Positions 17,684 through 26,587 of a stretch of 64,000 bases of DNA are shown in pieces (position 1 is the stretch's first letter; the number at the start of each line of letters is the position of its first letter). Position numbers and translations under genes: made by a program. Below the pieces are notes generated by a model. That model saw nothing but the letters and a program-made list of their open reading frames with translations. It was not told the origin of the DNA and made no database searches. Source of the stretch: Aliiroseovarius zhejiangensis (GTDB taxonomy: Bacteria; Pseudomonadota; Alphaproteobacteria; Rhodobacterales; Rhodobacteraceae); NCBI RefSeq assembly GCF_014656375.1, contig NZ_BNCH01000005.1, forward strand, positions 62,001 to 126,000, read 5' to 3'.

Positions 17684-18682
17684 ATGGCACAAGACAGCAC
17701 CCATCCAGACATTCCAAGACATGGCGACCCCGCGATCCTTGCGCGGCTGTTCGGTTGGAGCACGCTGACCGTTCTGGCGGCGTTCCTGATCAACAATGTG
17801 CTGGTGGTCGGGTTCGGCTTTCCCGGCACACAGGCGTTTCTGAACGGCAGTGCGCCCGGCGGATGGGTGCATGTGGCGCTTTATGCGGTGGCCATCGCGG
17901 TGGCCGTGGCGGTGGTGTTGCGTGGTCGGACGACGTCGCTCAGGTGGGACGCGCACCGGGTGCACAGGTTCAACGTCTATCTGATCCGCGCCCTGTTCTG
18001 GGCGGTGTTCCTGATCGGGGTGGCCGATGCGACCATTGCCTTCATGCGCGCCGAAAGCCTGATCGAGCCGCTGCTGGGATCTGAGAATGCGAGGCTGTTC
18101 AGCCGGCCAAGCTGGGTCGGCACCTATGTGCACATCCCGCTGATCGTGATTGCCTTTGCAATTGCGACCGTCACGCGCACGCTTGGGTTTTTCTGGCTGG
18201 CCTTCCTGATCGTGGTGGCCGAGCTTCTGATCGTGATCTCGCGCTTCATGTTCAGCTATGAACAGGCGCTGATGGGCGACCTCGTGCGCTACTGGTACGC
18301 CGCGCTGTTCCTGTTTTCTTCGGCCTATACGCTGTTTGACGAAGGCCACGTTCGGGTCGATGTGCTTTATGCCGGGTTTGGCCGCACCACACGGGGGATC
18401 GTCAACGGCATCGGCACCATTCTTCTGGGCATGTCCACCGCCTGGGTCATCATGGCCGTGGGCTTCGGCGGCAAGCAGTCGATCATCAACGCGCCTGTCA
18501 GCAATTTCGAGATTTCGCAGGCCGGCCCCTTTGGTCTTTATACCAAATACCAGATGGCCGCCTTTATCGGCCTGTTTGCCATCACCATGCTGATCCAGTT
18601 CGTCAGCTATTTCTTCGATGCCGTGGCGGATAAACGGGATGAGCCCGGCCACCGCGAAATCGCACAATCATCCGCGCACTGA
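17684..18682 (+). CDS. TRAP transporter small permease subunit (long DctQ type)
   Basis: A membrane protein of 332 residues, about twice the usual DctQ length. After a short polar N-terminus it has several hydrophobic helices: about 23-48, 66-84, 105-127, 148-165, 170-190, 205-220, 240-265 and 285-310. The second half holds the conserved DctQ core (FMFSYEQALMGDLVRYWYAA, then DEGHVRVDVLYAG), while the N-terminal ~100 residues look like additional helices. It joins the large permease in sodium-driven uptake of the ligand delivered by the binding protein upstream. An extended DctQ is known for the TakP/mannitol-chloroaromatic TRAP subgroup. Spacing to the next gene is 10 bases. Confidence 0.85.
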   Translation: MAQDSTHPDIPRHGDPAILARLFGWSTLTVLAAFLINNVLVVGFGFPGTQAFLNGSAPGGWVHVALYAVAIAVAVAVVLRGRTTSLRWDAHRVHRFNVYLIRALFWAVFLIGVADATIAFMRAESLIEPLLGSENARLFSRPSWVGTYVHIPLIVIAFAIATVTRTLGFFWLAFLIVVAELLIVISRFMFSYEQALMGDLVRYWYAALFLFSSAYTLFDEGHVRVDVLYAGFGRTTRGIVNGIGTILLGMSTAWVIMAVGFGGKQSIINAPVSNFEISQAGPFGLYTKYQMAAFIGLFAITMLIQFVSYFFDAVADKRDEPGHREIAQSSAH

Positions 18683-18692
18683 GGTCTGACAC

Positions 18693-21347
18693 ATGGAACT
18701 TTTCTTTCTTTTCCTGCTGATCGTGATCATGGCGGGTGCGCTGGGGTCCGGGTATCCGGTCGCCTTTGCCCTTCCGGGGGCCGCGATCATCACCATCGGG
18801 CTTGCGGCTGGCGCGGGCTATATGTTCGCGGGATCGACGGACGCTTATTTCCACAGTGGTGGCCCGAACCAGTGGCTGTCCGCGGGGGTCACGAACCTGC
18901 GCGGGGTGTATTGGGAGGTCGAACGGGATACGCTGATCGCCATTCCCCTGTTCATTTTCATGGGCATCATGCTGCAGCGGTCGAAGATCGCCGAGGACCT
19001 GCTGGTCACGATGGCCCAACTGTTCGGCCCCGTGCCGGGCGGTCTGGGCATTTCGGTCGTGTTCGTTGGCGCGCTGCTGGCGGCCACGACAGGGATCGTC
19101 GGCGCAACCGTGGTGGCCATGGGCCTGATCTCTCTGCCTGCCATGCTGCGCAACAACTACTCGCAATCGCTGGCCACCGGCACCATCGCCGCGTCTGGCA
19201 CACTGGGGCAGATCATCCCGCCCTCGATCGTGCTCATCATCCTCGCTGACCAGTTGGCGTCGGCAACTGATCAGGCCGGAACCGCACGCAAGATCCTGCA
19301 CAAGGAAGCCACAGGCGAACTGTCCATGCCATCCATGTTCGACGTTGTGTCCACCTCGGCGGGCGAGATGTTTCTGGGCGCGTTCATCCCGGGTATCCTG
19401 CTGGTCGGGCTGTATATGCTCTATATCCTGTTCTATGCGATCTTGCGCCCCAAACACGCGCCCGCCGTTCACTATGAAGGTGCATACAATCTCGACTTCC
19501 TGAAAAATGTACTGCTGACGCTGGTGCCGCCACTGGCGCTGATCTTCCTTGTGCTGGGGTCGATCATCGCAGGGATCGCGACGGTGAACCAGGCTGGCGC
19601 CATCGGGGCGGCCGGGGCGATGATCATGGCGGGCTATCGCCTGCCTGCCCCCGGACGCACGCTGTATTACCCGGCGCTGTTGGCGATGGCGGCATTGGCG
19701 CTTGCGGCCTATGCATTGTCAAATTTTGACATGAACGTGAAAGGCATCACCAACACCACCGATCAGTTGGGCATCACGCTTGGGGTGATCTCGACCCTGA
19801 TGCTGCTGGTGGCGCTGGGCTGGTCCTGTTGGCGCATTTTCAAGATCGAGAACACGCTGTCCGGCGTCATGCTGGAAACCGCCAAGACGACCTCGCTGGT
19901 GTTCATCATTCTGCTGGGCGCCGCCATGCTGACCGCCGCCTTCCGTGCCTTCGGTGGGGAAGAACTGGTGCGAGAGTTCCTGTTGGGCCTGCCCGGCGGG
20001 TTCTGGACGCAATTCGTCATCGTGATGCTGGTGATCTTCATTCTTGGCTTCTTCCTTGATTTCATCGAGATCGCCGTGGTCGTGGTGCCCATCGTGGCCC
20101 CCATCCTGCTGGCCGATCCCGAAGCCAACATCACCGCCGTCTGGCTGGGTGTGATGATTGGTCTCAACATCCAGACCAGCTTCCTGACGCCACCGTTCGG
20201 TTTCGCGCTGTTCTATCTGCGCGGGGTCGCCCCGGCGATCGTCAAGACGGTGCAGATGTACAAGGGCGTGATCGCCTTCATCCTGCTGCAACTGACCGCA
20301 CTTGCGATTGTAGGCACTTATCCCCCGCTGGTGAACTATCTGCCCAACCGCGTCAGTTTCCTGTCGGAAACCAGCCCGCCACCACGCAACCCACGGCTTC
20401 AGATGTGCCTTGAGGAATATGTGGGACAGAAGCTTTCAGAAAGCACCGAGCTTCAGGACGCCATCGCGATCGCGCGCAATTTCGATCTGGCCGTGCTGCC
20501 CGACGACCTGTCGGATGATCTGACCGATGCGCTGGACTCGGCAGACACCGCCGTGGCCGAGCTTGAGGCTGCCTTTGCCGCCGCAGACGAGGTGGAAGGC
20601 GCCGCAGATGCGTATCGCCCGCAACTGCGCCTGGTGCGCGGGATCGAAAAAGAGATCCGCAGCACAAATGAAGAGATCGACAAGCTGAAGACGCGGATCG
20701 GCCGGATGCGGGATGAAAGCCAGGCGGCGGCGCGCGACGCGTTGGAAGCCGACATGGCCGCCTTGACCGCCGAAGTCGAACATCTGCGCGAACAGATCCC
20801 TGAAAGCTGGAAAGAGGTTCACGAAACCTTCCAAGCCTTGACCAACGCCGAGAATGCGGCACGCACAAGGTATCGCAGGGCCGCAGATGCGGCCTATGAA
20901 GACGCGCTGGATGTGCTGGCCGCACTTGAAGGGACCGAGGACCTGGTCGCGCTGGAACCGCAATTGCGCGACCTGAAAGCCACGGTCGAGACCAATTCTG
21001 GCGATGATGCCAGGGATCAGGTCAACGAACTGGCAAAGGTCTTTGGCAAGATCGACGGGGCAGATGATATCGAAGACGCCCTGAAAGATGCGGCCAAGGC
21101 GCTGAAGGGAAGCGAGCCTGACCGTGCCAAAGCGATGGAAGCCTATAACGCGGCTATCGCGGCTTATGACGCACAGATCGCGTGGCGACAGCAAGCGAAC
21201 GAAAGCCTGCGCCCGGGTCTGGCCGCCTATGTCGACACGTTGCGCGGCAGTCTGGGCATTCGCGTCCAGGATCGCTTTACCCGCGAACAGGCGCTGGCCA
21301 TGGCTTCGTGTTCATCGCGCCATCGCGATATATCGTTGAATTTCTAA
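18693..21347 (+). CDS. TRAP transporter large permease (DctM) with long helical C-terminal tail
   Basis: Residues 1 to about 560 form a normal DctM permease: hydrophobic helices, GALLAATTGIVGATVVAMGL near residue 128, the segment ASGTLGQIIPPSIVLIILADQ near 168, and a matching second half with FILGFFLDFIEIAVVVVPIVAP and LNIQTSFLTPPFGFALFYLRG. From about residue 565 to 884 follows a soluble, strongly charged alanine/glutamate/aspartate-rich region with heptad-like spacing (for example RGIEKEIRSTNEEIDKLKTRI), suggesting coiled coils. Typical DctM is about 430 residues, so both an internal expansion and the tail are unusual. The reading frame and codon use are continuous, so this is not an obvious frameshift. 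It ends just before a strong terminator. Confidence 0.88.
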   Translation: MELFFLFLLIVIMAGALGSGYPVAFALPGAAIITIGLAAGAGYMFAGSTDAYFHSGGPNQWLSAGVTNLRGVYWEVERDTLIAIPLFIFMGIMLQRSKIAEDLLVTMAQLFGPVPGGLGISVVFVGALLAATTGIVGATVVAMGLISLPAMLRNNYSQSLATGTIAASGTLGQIIPPSIVLIILADQLASATDQAGTARKILHKEATGELSMPSMFDVVSTSAGEMFLGAFIPGILLVGLYMLYILFYAILRPKHAPAVHYEGAYNLDFLKNVLLTLVPPLALIFLVLGSIIAGIATVNQAGAIGAAGAMIMAGYRLPAPGRTLYYPALLAMAALALAAYALSNFDMNVKGITNTTDQLGITLGVISTLMLLVALGWSCWRIFKIENTLSGVMLETAKTTSLVFIILLGAAMLTAAFRAFGGEELVREFLLGLPGGFWTQFVIVMLVIFILGFFLDFIEIAVVVVPIVAPILLADPEANITAVWLGVMIGLNIQTSFLTPPFGFALFYLRGVAPAIVKTVQMYKGVIAFILLQLTALAIVGTYPPLVNYLPNRVSFLSETSPPPRNPRLQMCLEEYVGQKLSESTELQDAIAIARNFDLAVLPDDLSDDLTDALDSADTAVAELEAAFAAADEVEGAADAYRPQLRLVRGIEKEIRSTNEEIDKLKTRIGRMRDESQAAARDALEADMAALTAEVEHLREQIPESWKEVHETFQALTNAENAARTRYRRAADAAYEDALDVLAALEGTEDLVALEPQLRDLKATVETNSGDDARDQVNELAKVFGKIDGADDIEDALKDAAKALKGSEPDRAKAMEAYNAAIAAYDAQIAWRQQANESLRPGLAAYVDTLRGSLGIRVQDRFTREQALAMASCSSRHRDISLNF

Positions 21348-21365
21348 GCAAATTCATAAACTCGG

Positions 21366-21399
21366 AAAAAAGGGCCGGTGTCTGCACCGGCCCTTTTTG
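21366..21399 (+). terminator. Rho-independent terminator of the TRAP operon
   Basis: Stem GGGCCGGTG paired with CACCGGCCC, loop TCTG, preceded by six A and followed by TTTTT. It lies 20 bases after the large permease stop codon. Confidence 0.92.
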
Positions 21400-21568
21400 T
21401 TTGTGGAAAGGGTGGCAATTTCGGTCCGAACATAGGATAAGTGTCGGAAACGCATGATTTACGGTCGGTATAAAACCTTGCGTAATCCGACCATCTGGTG
21501 AACCCTTGGGCCGATCCAGAAAAAACCGAGCCGCAACAGGCCCAAATGCTTCACACGGGGAGTCCTAA
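21400..21568 (+). promoter_or_regulatory. Promoter region of the peptide-type ABC operon
   Basis: A spacer of 169 bases between the TRAP terminator and the ABC binding-protein gene. It contains GGTCGG at 21463 and CCGACC at 21487, a widely spaced inverted repeat (30 bases overall), and ends with GGGGAG before the ATG. No copy of the ATTGGATCCAAT palindrome seen at 28863 is present here. Confidence 0.35.
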
Positions 21569-23152
21569 ATGTCCAAAGAACTTGAATATCTGTCCAAACA
21601 GTTTGTCGCGCGCAAGCTGTCGCGCCGCCACTTCATGGGCCGCGCGGCGGCGCTTGGCCTGACCGCAGCAGGGGCAAGTACCATGTTGTCATCTGCGGTC
21701 TATGCCCAAGGCCCGGTCAAGGGCGGTACGATCCGTGTTGGCCTTCCGGGCGGCTCGACCACCGACAGCCTTGATCCGGCCACCACGACGAACTCGACAG
21801 GCACCATGATCAGCCGCCTTTGGGGTGAACCGTTGGTCGAACTTGCGCCTGAAGGCGGCCTTGAGAACCGGCTGGCGGAAGAAGTGTCGGCATCGCCCGA
21901 TGCCAAGGTCTGGACGTTCAAGATCCGCTCGGGCATCAGTTTCTCGAACGGTCAGCCGCTGACCGCTGATGACGTGCTTGCAACGATGGAGCGCCACGCG
22001 GGCGAAGACACGAAATCAGGCGCGCTGGGCATCATGCGTGGCATCACGGCGATGCGGGTTGAAGGTGACAAGTTCATCGTCGAGCTGGACACGCCGAACG
22101 CCGACCTGCCTTACCTGATGACCGACTATCACCTGCTGATTCAGCCCAACGGTGGCAAGGATGATCCCGCAGCAGCCATCGGCACCGGCCCCTATATTCT
22201 GAAAGAAGCCGATATGGGCGTGCGCTTCGTGGCTGAAAAGAACCCCAACTACTGGGGTGACATGGGTCACGCCGACACGATCGAAGTCGTGGTGATCAAC
22301 GATGATACGGCCCGTATGGCTGCCATTCAGTCCGGGCAGGTCGATATGGTCGGACGCGTTCCACCGCGCACCGCGCAACTTGTGGCACGCGCACCCAATA
22401 TCAATGTCCATTCGACCCCCGGGCCGGGCCACTATGTCTTTATCGCCCATTGCAACACGGCACCGTTTGACAACAACGACCTGCGAATGGCGCTGAAATA
22501 CGGCATCAATCGCGAAGAAATGGTCGAGAAGATCCTGTTCGGCTACGGCTCGATCGGGAACGACACGCCGATCAACAGCTCCTACCCGCTGTTCACCGAG
22601 ATGGAGCAGCGCAGCTACGATCCCGAAAAGGCCAAGTTCCACTTTGACAAATCCGGGCACGAGGGGCCGATCCTCTTGCGCACCTCGGACAACAGCTTCC
22701 CCGGCGCGCCCGATGCATCGGCCCTGTTCCAGCAATCCCTGTCCAAAGCCGGCATCAATCTTGAAATCAAGCGCGAGCCGAACGATGGCTATTGGTCTGA
22801 GGTCTGGAACGCCCAGCCGTTTTGCACAAGCTATTGGAGCGGCCGCCCCACTCAGGACCAGATGTATTCCACGGCCTATCTGTCGACGGCAGACTGGAAC
22901 GACACGCGGTTCTTCAACGAACAGTTCGACCAGATGCTTCTGGCCGCACGGGGCGAGCTGGACGAGGCAAAGCGCACCCAGATCTATGCCGATATGGGGA
23001 TGCTTCTGCACAACGAAGGCGGATTGATCTGCCCGATGTTCAACGACTTCATTGACGGCACGACCAACCGCGTTGCGGGCTGGGTCGAGAACCATAAGGG
23101 CTTCGACCTTATGAACTTTTATGCGCCGATGAAAATGTGGGTCGTCGGCTGA
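21569..23152 (+). CDS. ABC transporter substrate-binding protein, peptide/nickel family
   Basis: A periplasmic protein of 527 residues of the family 5 (DppA/OppA-like) binding proteins. The N-terminus has a twin-arginine motif SRRHFMGRAAALGL and a signal cleavage site near VYAQ. The core shows GGTIRVGLPG, VWTFKIRSGISFSNGQPLTADDV near residue 120, and FDNNDLRMALKYGINREEMV near 300, the usual hallmarks. It brings an oligopeptide or other amphipathic amine ligand to the permeases directly downstream. The ligand cannot be read from sequence; the adjoining hydrolases suggest a small organic or phosphoryl compound rather than a general peptide. Confidence 0.9.
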   Translation: MSKELEYLSKQFVARKLSRRHFMGRAAALGLTAAGASTMLSSAVYAQGPVKGGTIRVGLPGGSTTDSLDPATTTNSTGTMISRLWGEPLVELAPEGGLENRLAEEVSASPDAKVWTFKIRSGISFSNGQPLTADDVLATMERHAGEDTKSGALGIMRGITAMRVEGDKFIVELDTPNADLPYLMTDYHLLIQPNGGKDDPAAAIGTGPYILKEADMGVRFVAEKNPNYWGDMGHADTIEVVVINDDTARMAAIQSGQVDMVGRVPPRTAQLVARAPNINVHSTPGPGHYVFIAHCNTAPFDNNDLRMALKYGINREEMVEKILFGYGSIGNDTPINSSYPLFTEMEQRSYDPEKAKFHFDKSGHEGPILLRTSDNSFPGAPDASALFQQSLSKAGINLEIKREPNDGYWSEVWNAQPFCTSYWSGRPTQDQMYSTAYLSTADWNDTRFFNEQFDQMLLAARGELDEAKRTQIYADMGMLLHNEGGLICPMFNDFIDGTTNRVAGWVENHKGFDLMNFYAPMKMWVVG

Positions 23153-23153
23153 T

Positions 23154-24110
23154 ATGCCCTTGCTCATGAAACTGCTGGTCCAACGCATCGCGTTGGGCCT
23201 GCTTCTTCTGCTACTCGTCTCGGCCCTGATCTTCTGGGGAACCAACATCCTGCCGGGCGATGTGGCGCAATCCATTCTGGGTCAATCGGCAACCCCCGAA
23301 GCCCTTGCCAATATCCGCGAAGAACTGGGCCTGAACGAACCTGCGCTCAGCCGGTATTTCGACTGGCTTGGCGGATTGGCGCATGGCGATCTTGGAACCG
23401 CGCTGACTTCGGGTCAGGATATCGCGTCGAGCCTTGGATCGCGCTTGAAAAACACTCTTTTCCTGGCCTTCTGGGCCGCCGTGGTCGCCGTGCCGCTGGC
23501 CATCTTTCTGGGCCTTCTGGCCGTGCGCTATCGCGAACGTTGGCCCGACAAGCTGATTTCGGCCATCACGCTGGCGTCGATCTCCGTGCCCGAGTTTCTG
23601 ATCGGCTACATCCTGATGTATTTCATCGGCGTGAAGCTGGGCTGGGCGCCCACCGTGTCGATGATTCATGACGGCATGACCCTTGGGCAGAAACTCAGCT
23701 CGATCGCCCTGCCGGTCGCTGTTCTGACCATGGTGGTGCTGGCCCATATGATGCGCATGACGCGGGCTGCGATCCTGAACGTGATGCAATCCGCCTATAT
23801 CGAAACGGCCGAATTGAAGGGCCTGACGATGTTCACCATCATCTGGCGCCACGCCTTTCCCAACTCGATCGCGCCGATCGTCAACGTGGTGATGCTGAAC
23901 CTGGCCTATCTTGTCGTCGGTGTCGTGGTGGTCGAGGTCGTGTTCACCTATCCCGGCATGGGACAGTATCTTGTGGACCACGTGTCCAAACGCGACGTGC
24001 CGGTGGTGCAGGCCTGCGGGCTGATCTTCGCGGCGGTCTATATCGGTCTGAACATGGTCGCGGACATCGTGTCCATCCTTGCCAACCCAAGGCTGAGGCA
24101 TCCGAAATGA
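23154..24110 (+). CDS. ABC transporter permease (DppB-like)
   Basis: An inner-membrane permease of 318 residues with an N-terminal helix, a periplasmic loop containing NILPGDVAQSILGQSATPEAL, and the EAA loop ETAELKGLTMFTIIWRHAFPNS near residue 220 that contacts the ATPase. It follows the binding-protein gene by one base and overlaps the next permease by 4 bases (ATGA), so translation is coupled. An internal ATG at 23166 is an alternative start; neither has a strong ribosome site. Confidence 0.92.
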   Translation: MPLLMKLLVQRIALGLLLLLLVSALIFWGTNILPGDVAQSILGQSATPEALANIREELGLNEPALSRYFDWLGGLAHGDLGTALTSGQDIASSLGSRLKNTLFLAFWAAVVAVPLAIFLGLLAVRYRERWPDKLISAITLASISVPEFLIGYILMYFIGVKLGWAPTVSMIHDGMTLGQKLSSIALPVAVLTMVVLAHMMRMTRAAILNVMQSAYIETAELKGLTMFTIIWRHAFPNSIAPIVNVVMLNLAYLVVGVVVVEVVFTYPGMGQYLVDHVSKRDVPVVQACGLIFAAVYIGLNMVADIVSILANPRLRHPK

Positions 24111-24922
24111 CCAGAATACCCCCTGCCGCATTGTTCGGCCTGTTCTTCACCGGCCTTTATTTCTTCATGGCGATCTTCGCCCCCTGGATCGCGCCTTATT
24201 CGATGACCGAAGTTGTCGGCGGCGTGTGGGAGCCTTGGTCGTCAGAGCACCTGATTGGCACCGATAATATCGGGCGCGACCTGCTCAGCCGCATGATCTA
24301 TGGCGGTCGCACGACGATCTTCATCGCAACCATGGCCACGATCCTCAGCTTTGTGACCGGGTCGATCCTTGGGTTTACCGCCGCCGTCATCGGCGGATGG
24401 GTTGACCAGGTGCTCAGCCGGTTTGTCGACCTGATCATGTCGATCCCCACCCTGATCTTCGCGCTTGTGGTCCTGTCGGTCATGCCGGTGACGCTGCCGA
24501 TCCTGATCGTTGTCATGGGCCTGCTGGATGCCACACGCGTCTATCGTCTGGCCCGCGCGGTCGCCGTGGACATCAACGTGATGGACTTCGTCGAAGCCGC
24601 CAAACTGCGCGGCGAAGGGCGGCTCTGGATCATCTTCCGGGAAATCCTGCCCAATGCCCTGTCGCCCCTGGTGGCGGAGATGGGCCTGCGCTTCATCTTC
24701 GCGGTCCTGTTCGTGTCGACCCTGTCCTTCCTTGGCCTTGGGGTGCAGCCACCCAATGCCGACTGGGGCGGGATCGTGAAGGAAAACAAGGATGGCATCG
24801 TCTATGGCATCCCGGCGGCCCTTGTACCTGCGGTTGCCATCGCGACACTCGCCATCTCGGTCAATCTGGTGGCGGACTGGATCCTGAACCGCACCACCAG
24901 CCTGAAAGGAGGCCGGGGATGA
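24107..24922 (+). CDS. ABC transporter permease (DppC-like)
   Basis: The second permease, 271 residues. It starts with a helix FGLFFTGLYFFMAIFAPWIAPYS, then HLIGTDNIGRDLLSRMIYGGRT, a signature of DppC/OppC proteins, and has the EAA loop DFVEAAKLRGEGRLWIIFREILPN near residue 160. It overlaps both neighbours by 4 bases, indicating one translationally coupled operon. Confidence 0.93.
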   Translation: MTRIPPAALFGLFFTGLYFFMAIFAPWIAPYSMTEVVGGVWEPWSSEHLIGTDNIGRDLLSRMIYGGRTTIFIATMATILSFVTGSILGFTAAVIGGWVDQVLSRFVDLIMSIPTLIFALVVLSVMPVTLPILIVVMGLLDATRVYRLARAVAVDINVMDFVEAAKLRGEGRLWIIFREILPNALSPLVAEMGLRFIFAVLFVSTLSFLGLGVQPPNADWGGIVKENKDGIVYGIPAALVPAVAIATLAISVNLVADWILNRTTSLKGGRG

Positions 24923-26556
24923 GCGATCAACTTCTGAAAGTACGCGACCTGAAGATCGGCGCGCGGGTCTATCCCCCCGGCGAAAAGCCGCATGACATAG
25001 AGATCGTGCACGGCGTGTCCTTCGATCTGGAAAAAGGCAAAGTGCTGGGCCTGATCGGGGAAAGCGGCGCGGGAAAGTCCACGATCGGGCTTGCCACGAT
25101 GGCCTATGGTCGCGGCGGCGTCGAAATCACAGGCGGCGAAGTTTGGGTCAACGGGCGTGAGATCCTGCACACCAGCCTGCGCGACCTGCGCAAGCTGCGC
25201 GGGACCGAGGTCACGTATGTCTCGCAATCCGCCGCCGCCAGCTTCAACCCGGCCAAGAAGATCATGGAACAGGTGATCGAGGCATCGGTGCACGCGGGCA
25301 AATTCTCGAAAAAAGACGCCGAGGCGCGCGCGGTTGAATTGTTCGCCAAGCTGGGCCTGCCGGACCCGGAAAGCATCGGAAACCGCTATCCGCACCAGGT
25401 GTCGGGCGGACAGTTGCAACGCTGTATGACAGCGCTGGCGCTGTGTCCCGAACCCGATCTGGTGGTGTTCGACGAGCCGACCACGGCCTTGGATGTGACC
25501 ACGCAGATCGACGTGCTGATGGCAATCAAGGACGCGATCCGCGACACCGGGGTTGCGGCGCTTTACATCACGCATGACCTGGCAGTGGTGGCACAAGTGT
25601 CGGATGAGATCATGGTGCTGCGCATGGGCGACATGGTCGAACATGGCACCACCGATCAGATCATCAACGCCCCGGTCGAGGATTATACCCGCGATCTGGT
25701 GTCCGTCCGGTCACGTCAGCACGAGGGCAAGCCCCCGACCGACAACCCGGTGATGACGATCGAACACATCACCGCCCGCTACAAAGGCACGAATTTCGAT
25801 GTGCTGCATGATGTCTCGATGGAGCTTCATGCAGGCCAGACCCTTGCTGTCGTTGGTGAAAGCGGCTCGGGCAAGTCGACCACCGCCCGCGTGATGACCG
25901 GGCTTTTGCCCGCACGCGAAGGGCAGATCGTGTTCGAGGGGCGCACCCTTTCGGCCGACCTTGCCGGGCGGTCGCGCGACGACCTGCGAGAGATTCAGAT
26001 GATCTATCAGATGGCCGATGTGGCGATGAACCCGCGCCAGACCGTCGGCACGATCATCGGTCGCCCGTTGGAGTTCTATTTCGGGATGCGCGGCGCCGAA
26101 AAGCGCAAGCGCATCGAAGAGCTTTTGAACGACATCGAAATGGGGGTGGAGTTCAAAGACCGCTATCCGGCCGAACTGTCGGGCGGTCAGAAACAGAGGG
26201 TTTGCATCGCCCGTGCCCTGGCCGCGAAACCCAAGATCATCATCTGTGACGAGGTGACATCGGCGCTCGACCCCTTGGTTGCCGAAGACATCCTCAGGCT
26301 GCTGCACAATCTTCAGAAACGGGAGAATGTGGCCTATCTGTTTATCACGCACGATCTGGCCACCGTGCGCGCCATCGCGGACAGTATTGCCGTGATGTAT
26401 CAGGGTCGGGTCGTCCGTTATGGCCCGAAAGCTGATGTGCTGACGCCGCCGTTTGATGACTATACCGACCTTCTGCTCAGCTCTGTGCCTGAAATGCGGC
26501 TGGGTTGGCTTGAAGAGGTTGTGGAGCATCGCAAGATGGAAAGCGCCGGGAACTGA
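24919..26556 (+). CDS. ABC transporter ATPase with two fused nucleotide-binding domains (DppD-DppF type)
   Basis: A fused ATPase of 545 residues. The first domain has Walker A GESGAGKS (about 47), signature VSGGQLQR (about 163) and Walker B LVVFDEPT. The second has Walker A GESGSGKS (about 314), signature LSGGQKQR (about 425) and Walker B IIICDEVT. Peptide-type transporters often use two separate ATPases; here one polypeptide does both. It energises the two upstream permeases and overlaps the second by 4 bases. Confidence 0.94.
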   Translation: MSDQLLKVRDLKIGARVYPPGEKPHDIEIVHGVSFDLEKGKVLGLIGESGAGKSTIGLATMAYGRGGVEITGGEVWVNGREILHTSLRDLRKLRGTEVTYVSQSAAASFNPAKKIMEQVIEASVHAGKFSKKDAEARAVELFAKLGLPDPESIGNRYPHQVSGGQLQRCMTALALCPEPDLVVFDEPTTALDVTTQIDVLMAIKDAIRDTGVAALYITHDLAVVAQVSDEIMVLRMGDMVEHGTTDQIINAPVEDYTRDLVSVRSRQHEGKPPTDNPVMTIEHITARYKGTNFDVLHDVSMELHAGQTLAVVGESGSGKSTTARVMTGLLPAREGQIVFEGRTLSADLAGRSRDDLREIQMIYQMADVAMNPRQTVGTIIGRPLEFYFGMRGAEKRKRIEELLNDIEMGVEFKDRYPAELSGGQKQRVCIARALAAKPKIIICDEVTSALDPLVAEDILRLLHNLQKRENVAYLFITHDLATVRAIADSIAVMYQGRVVRYGPKADVLTPPFDDYTDLLLSSVPEMRLGWLEEVVEHRKMESAGN

Positions 26557-26587
26557 CTCCGGGAACGGACTAGGCACGGATTTCGGA

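Noticed and set aside
17645-19472. Two long minus-strand frames opposite the TRAP permeases
   Set aside because: Translations are histidine/arginine/aspartate-rich mirror images of membrane-helix codons; the plus-strand permease genes are clear.
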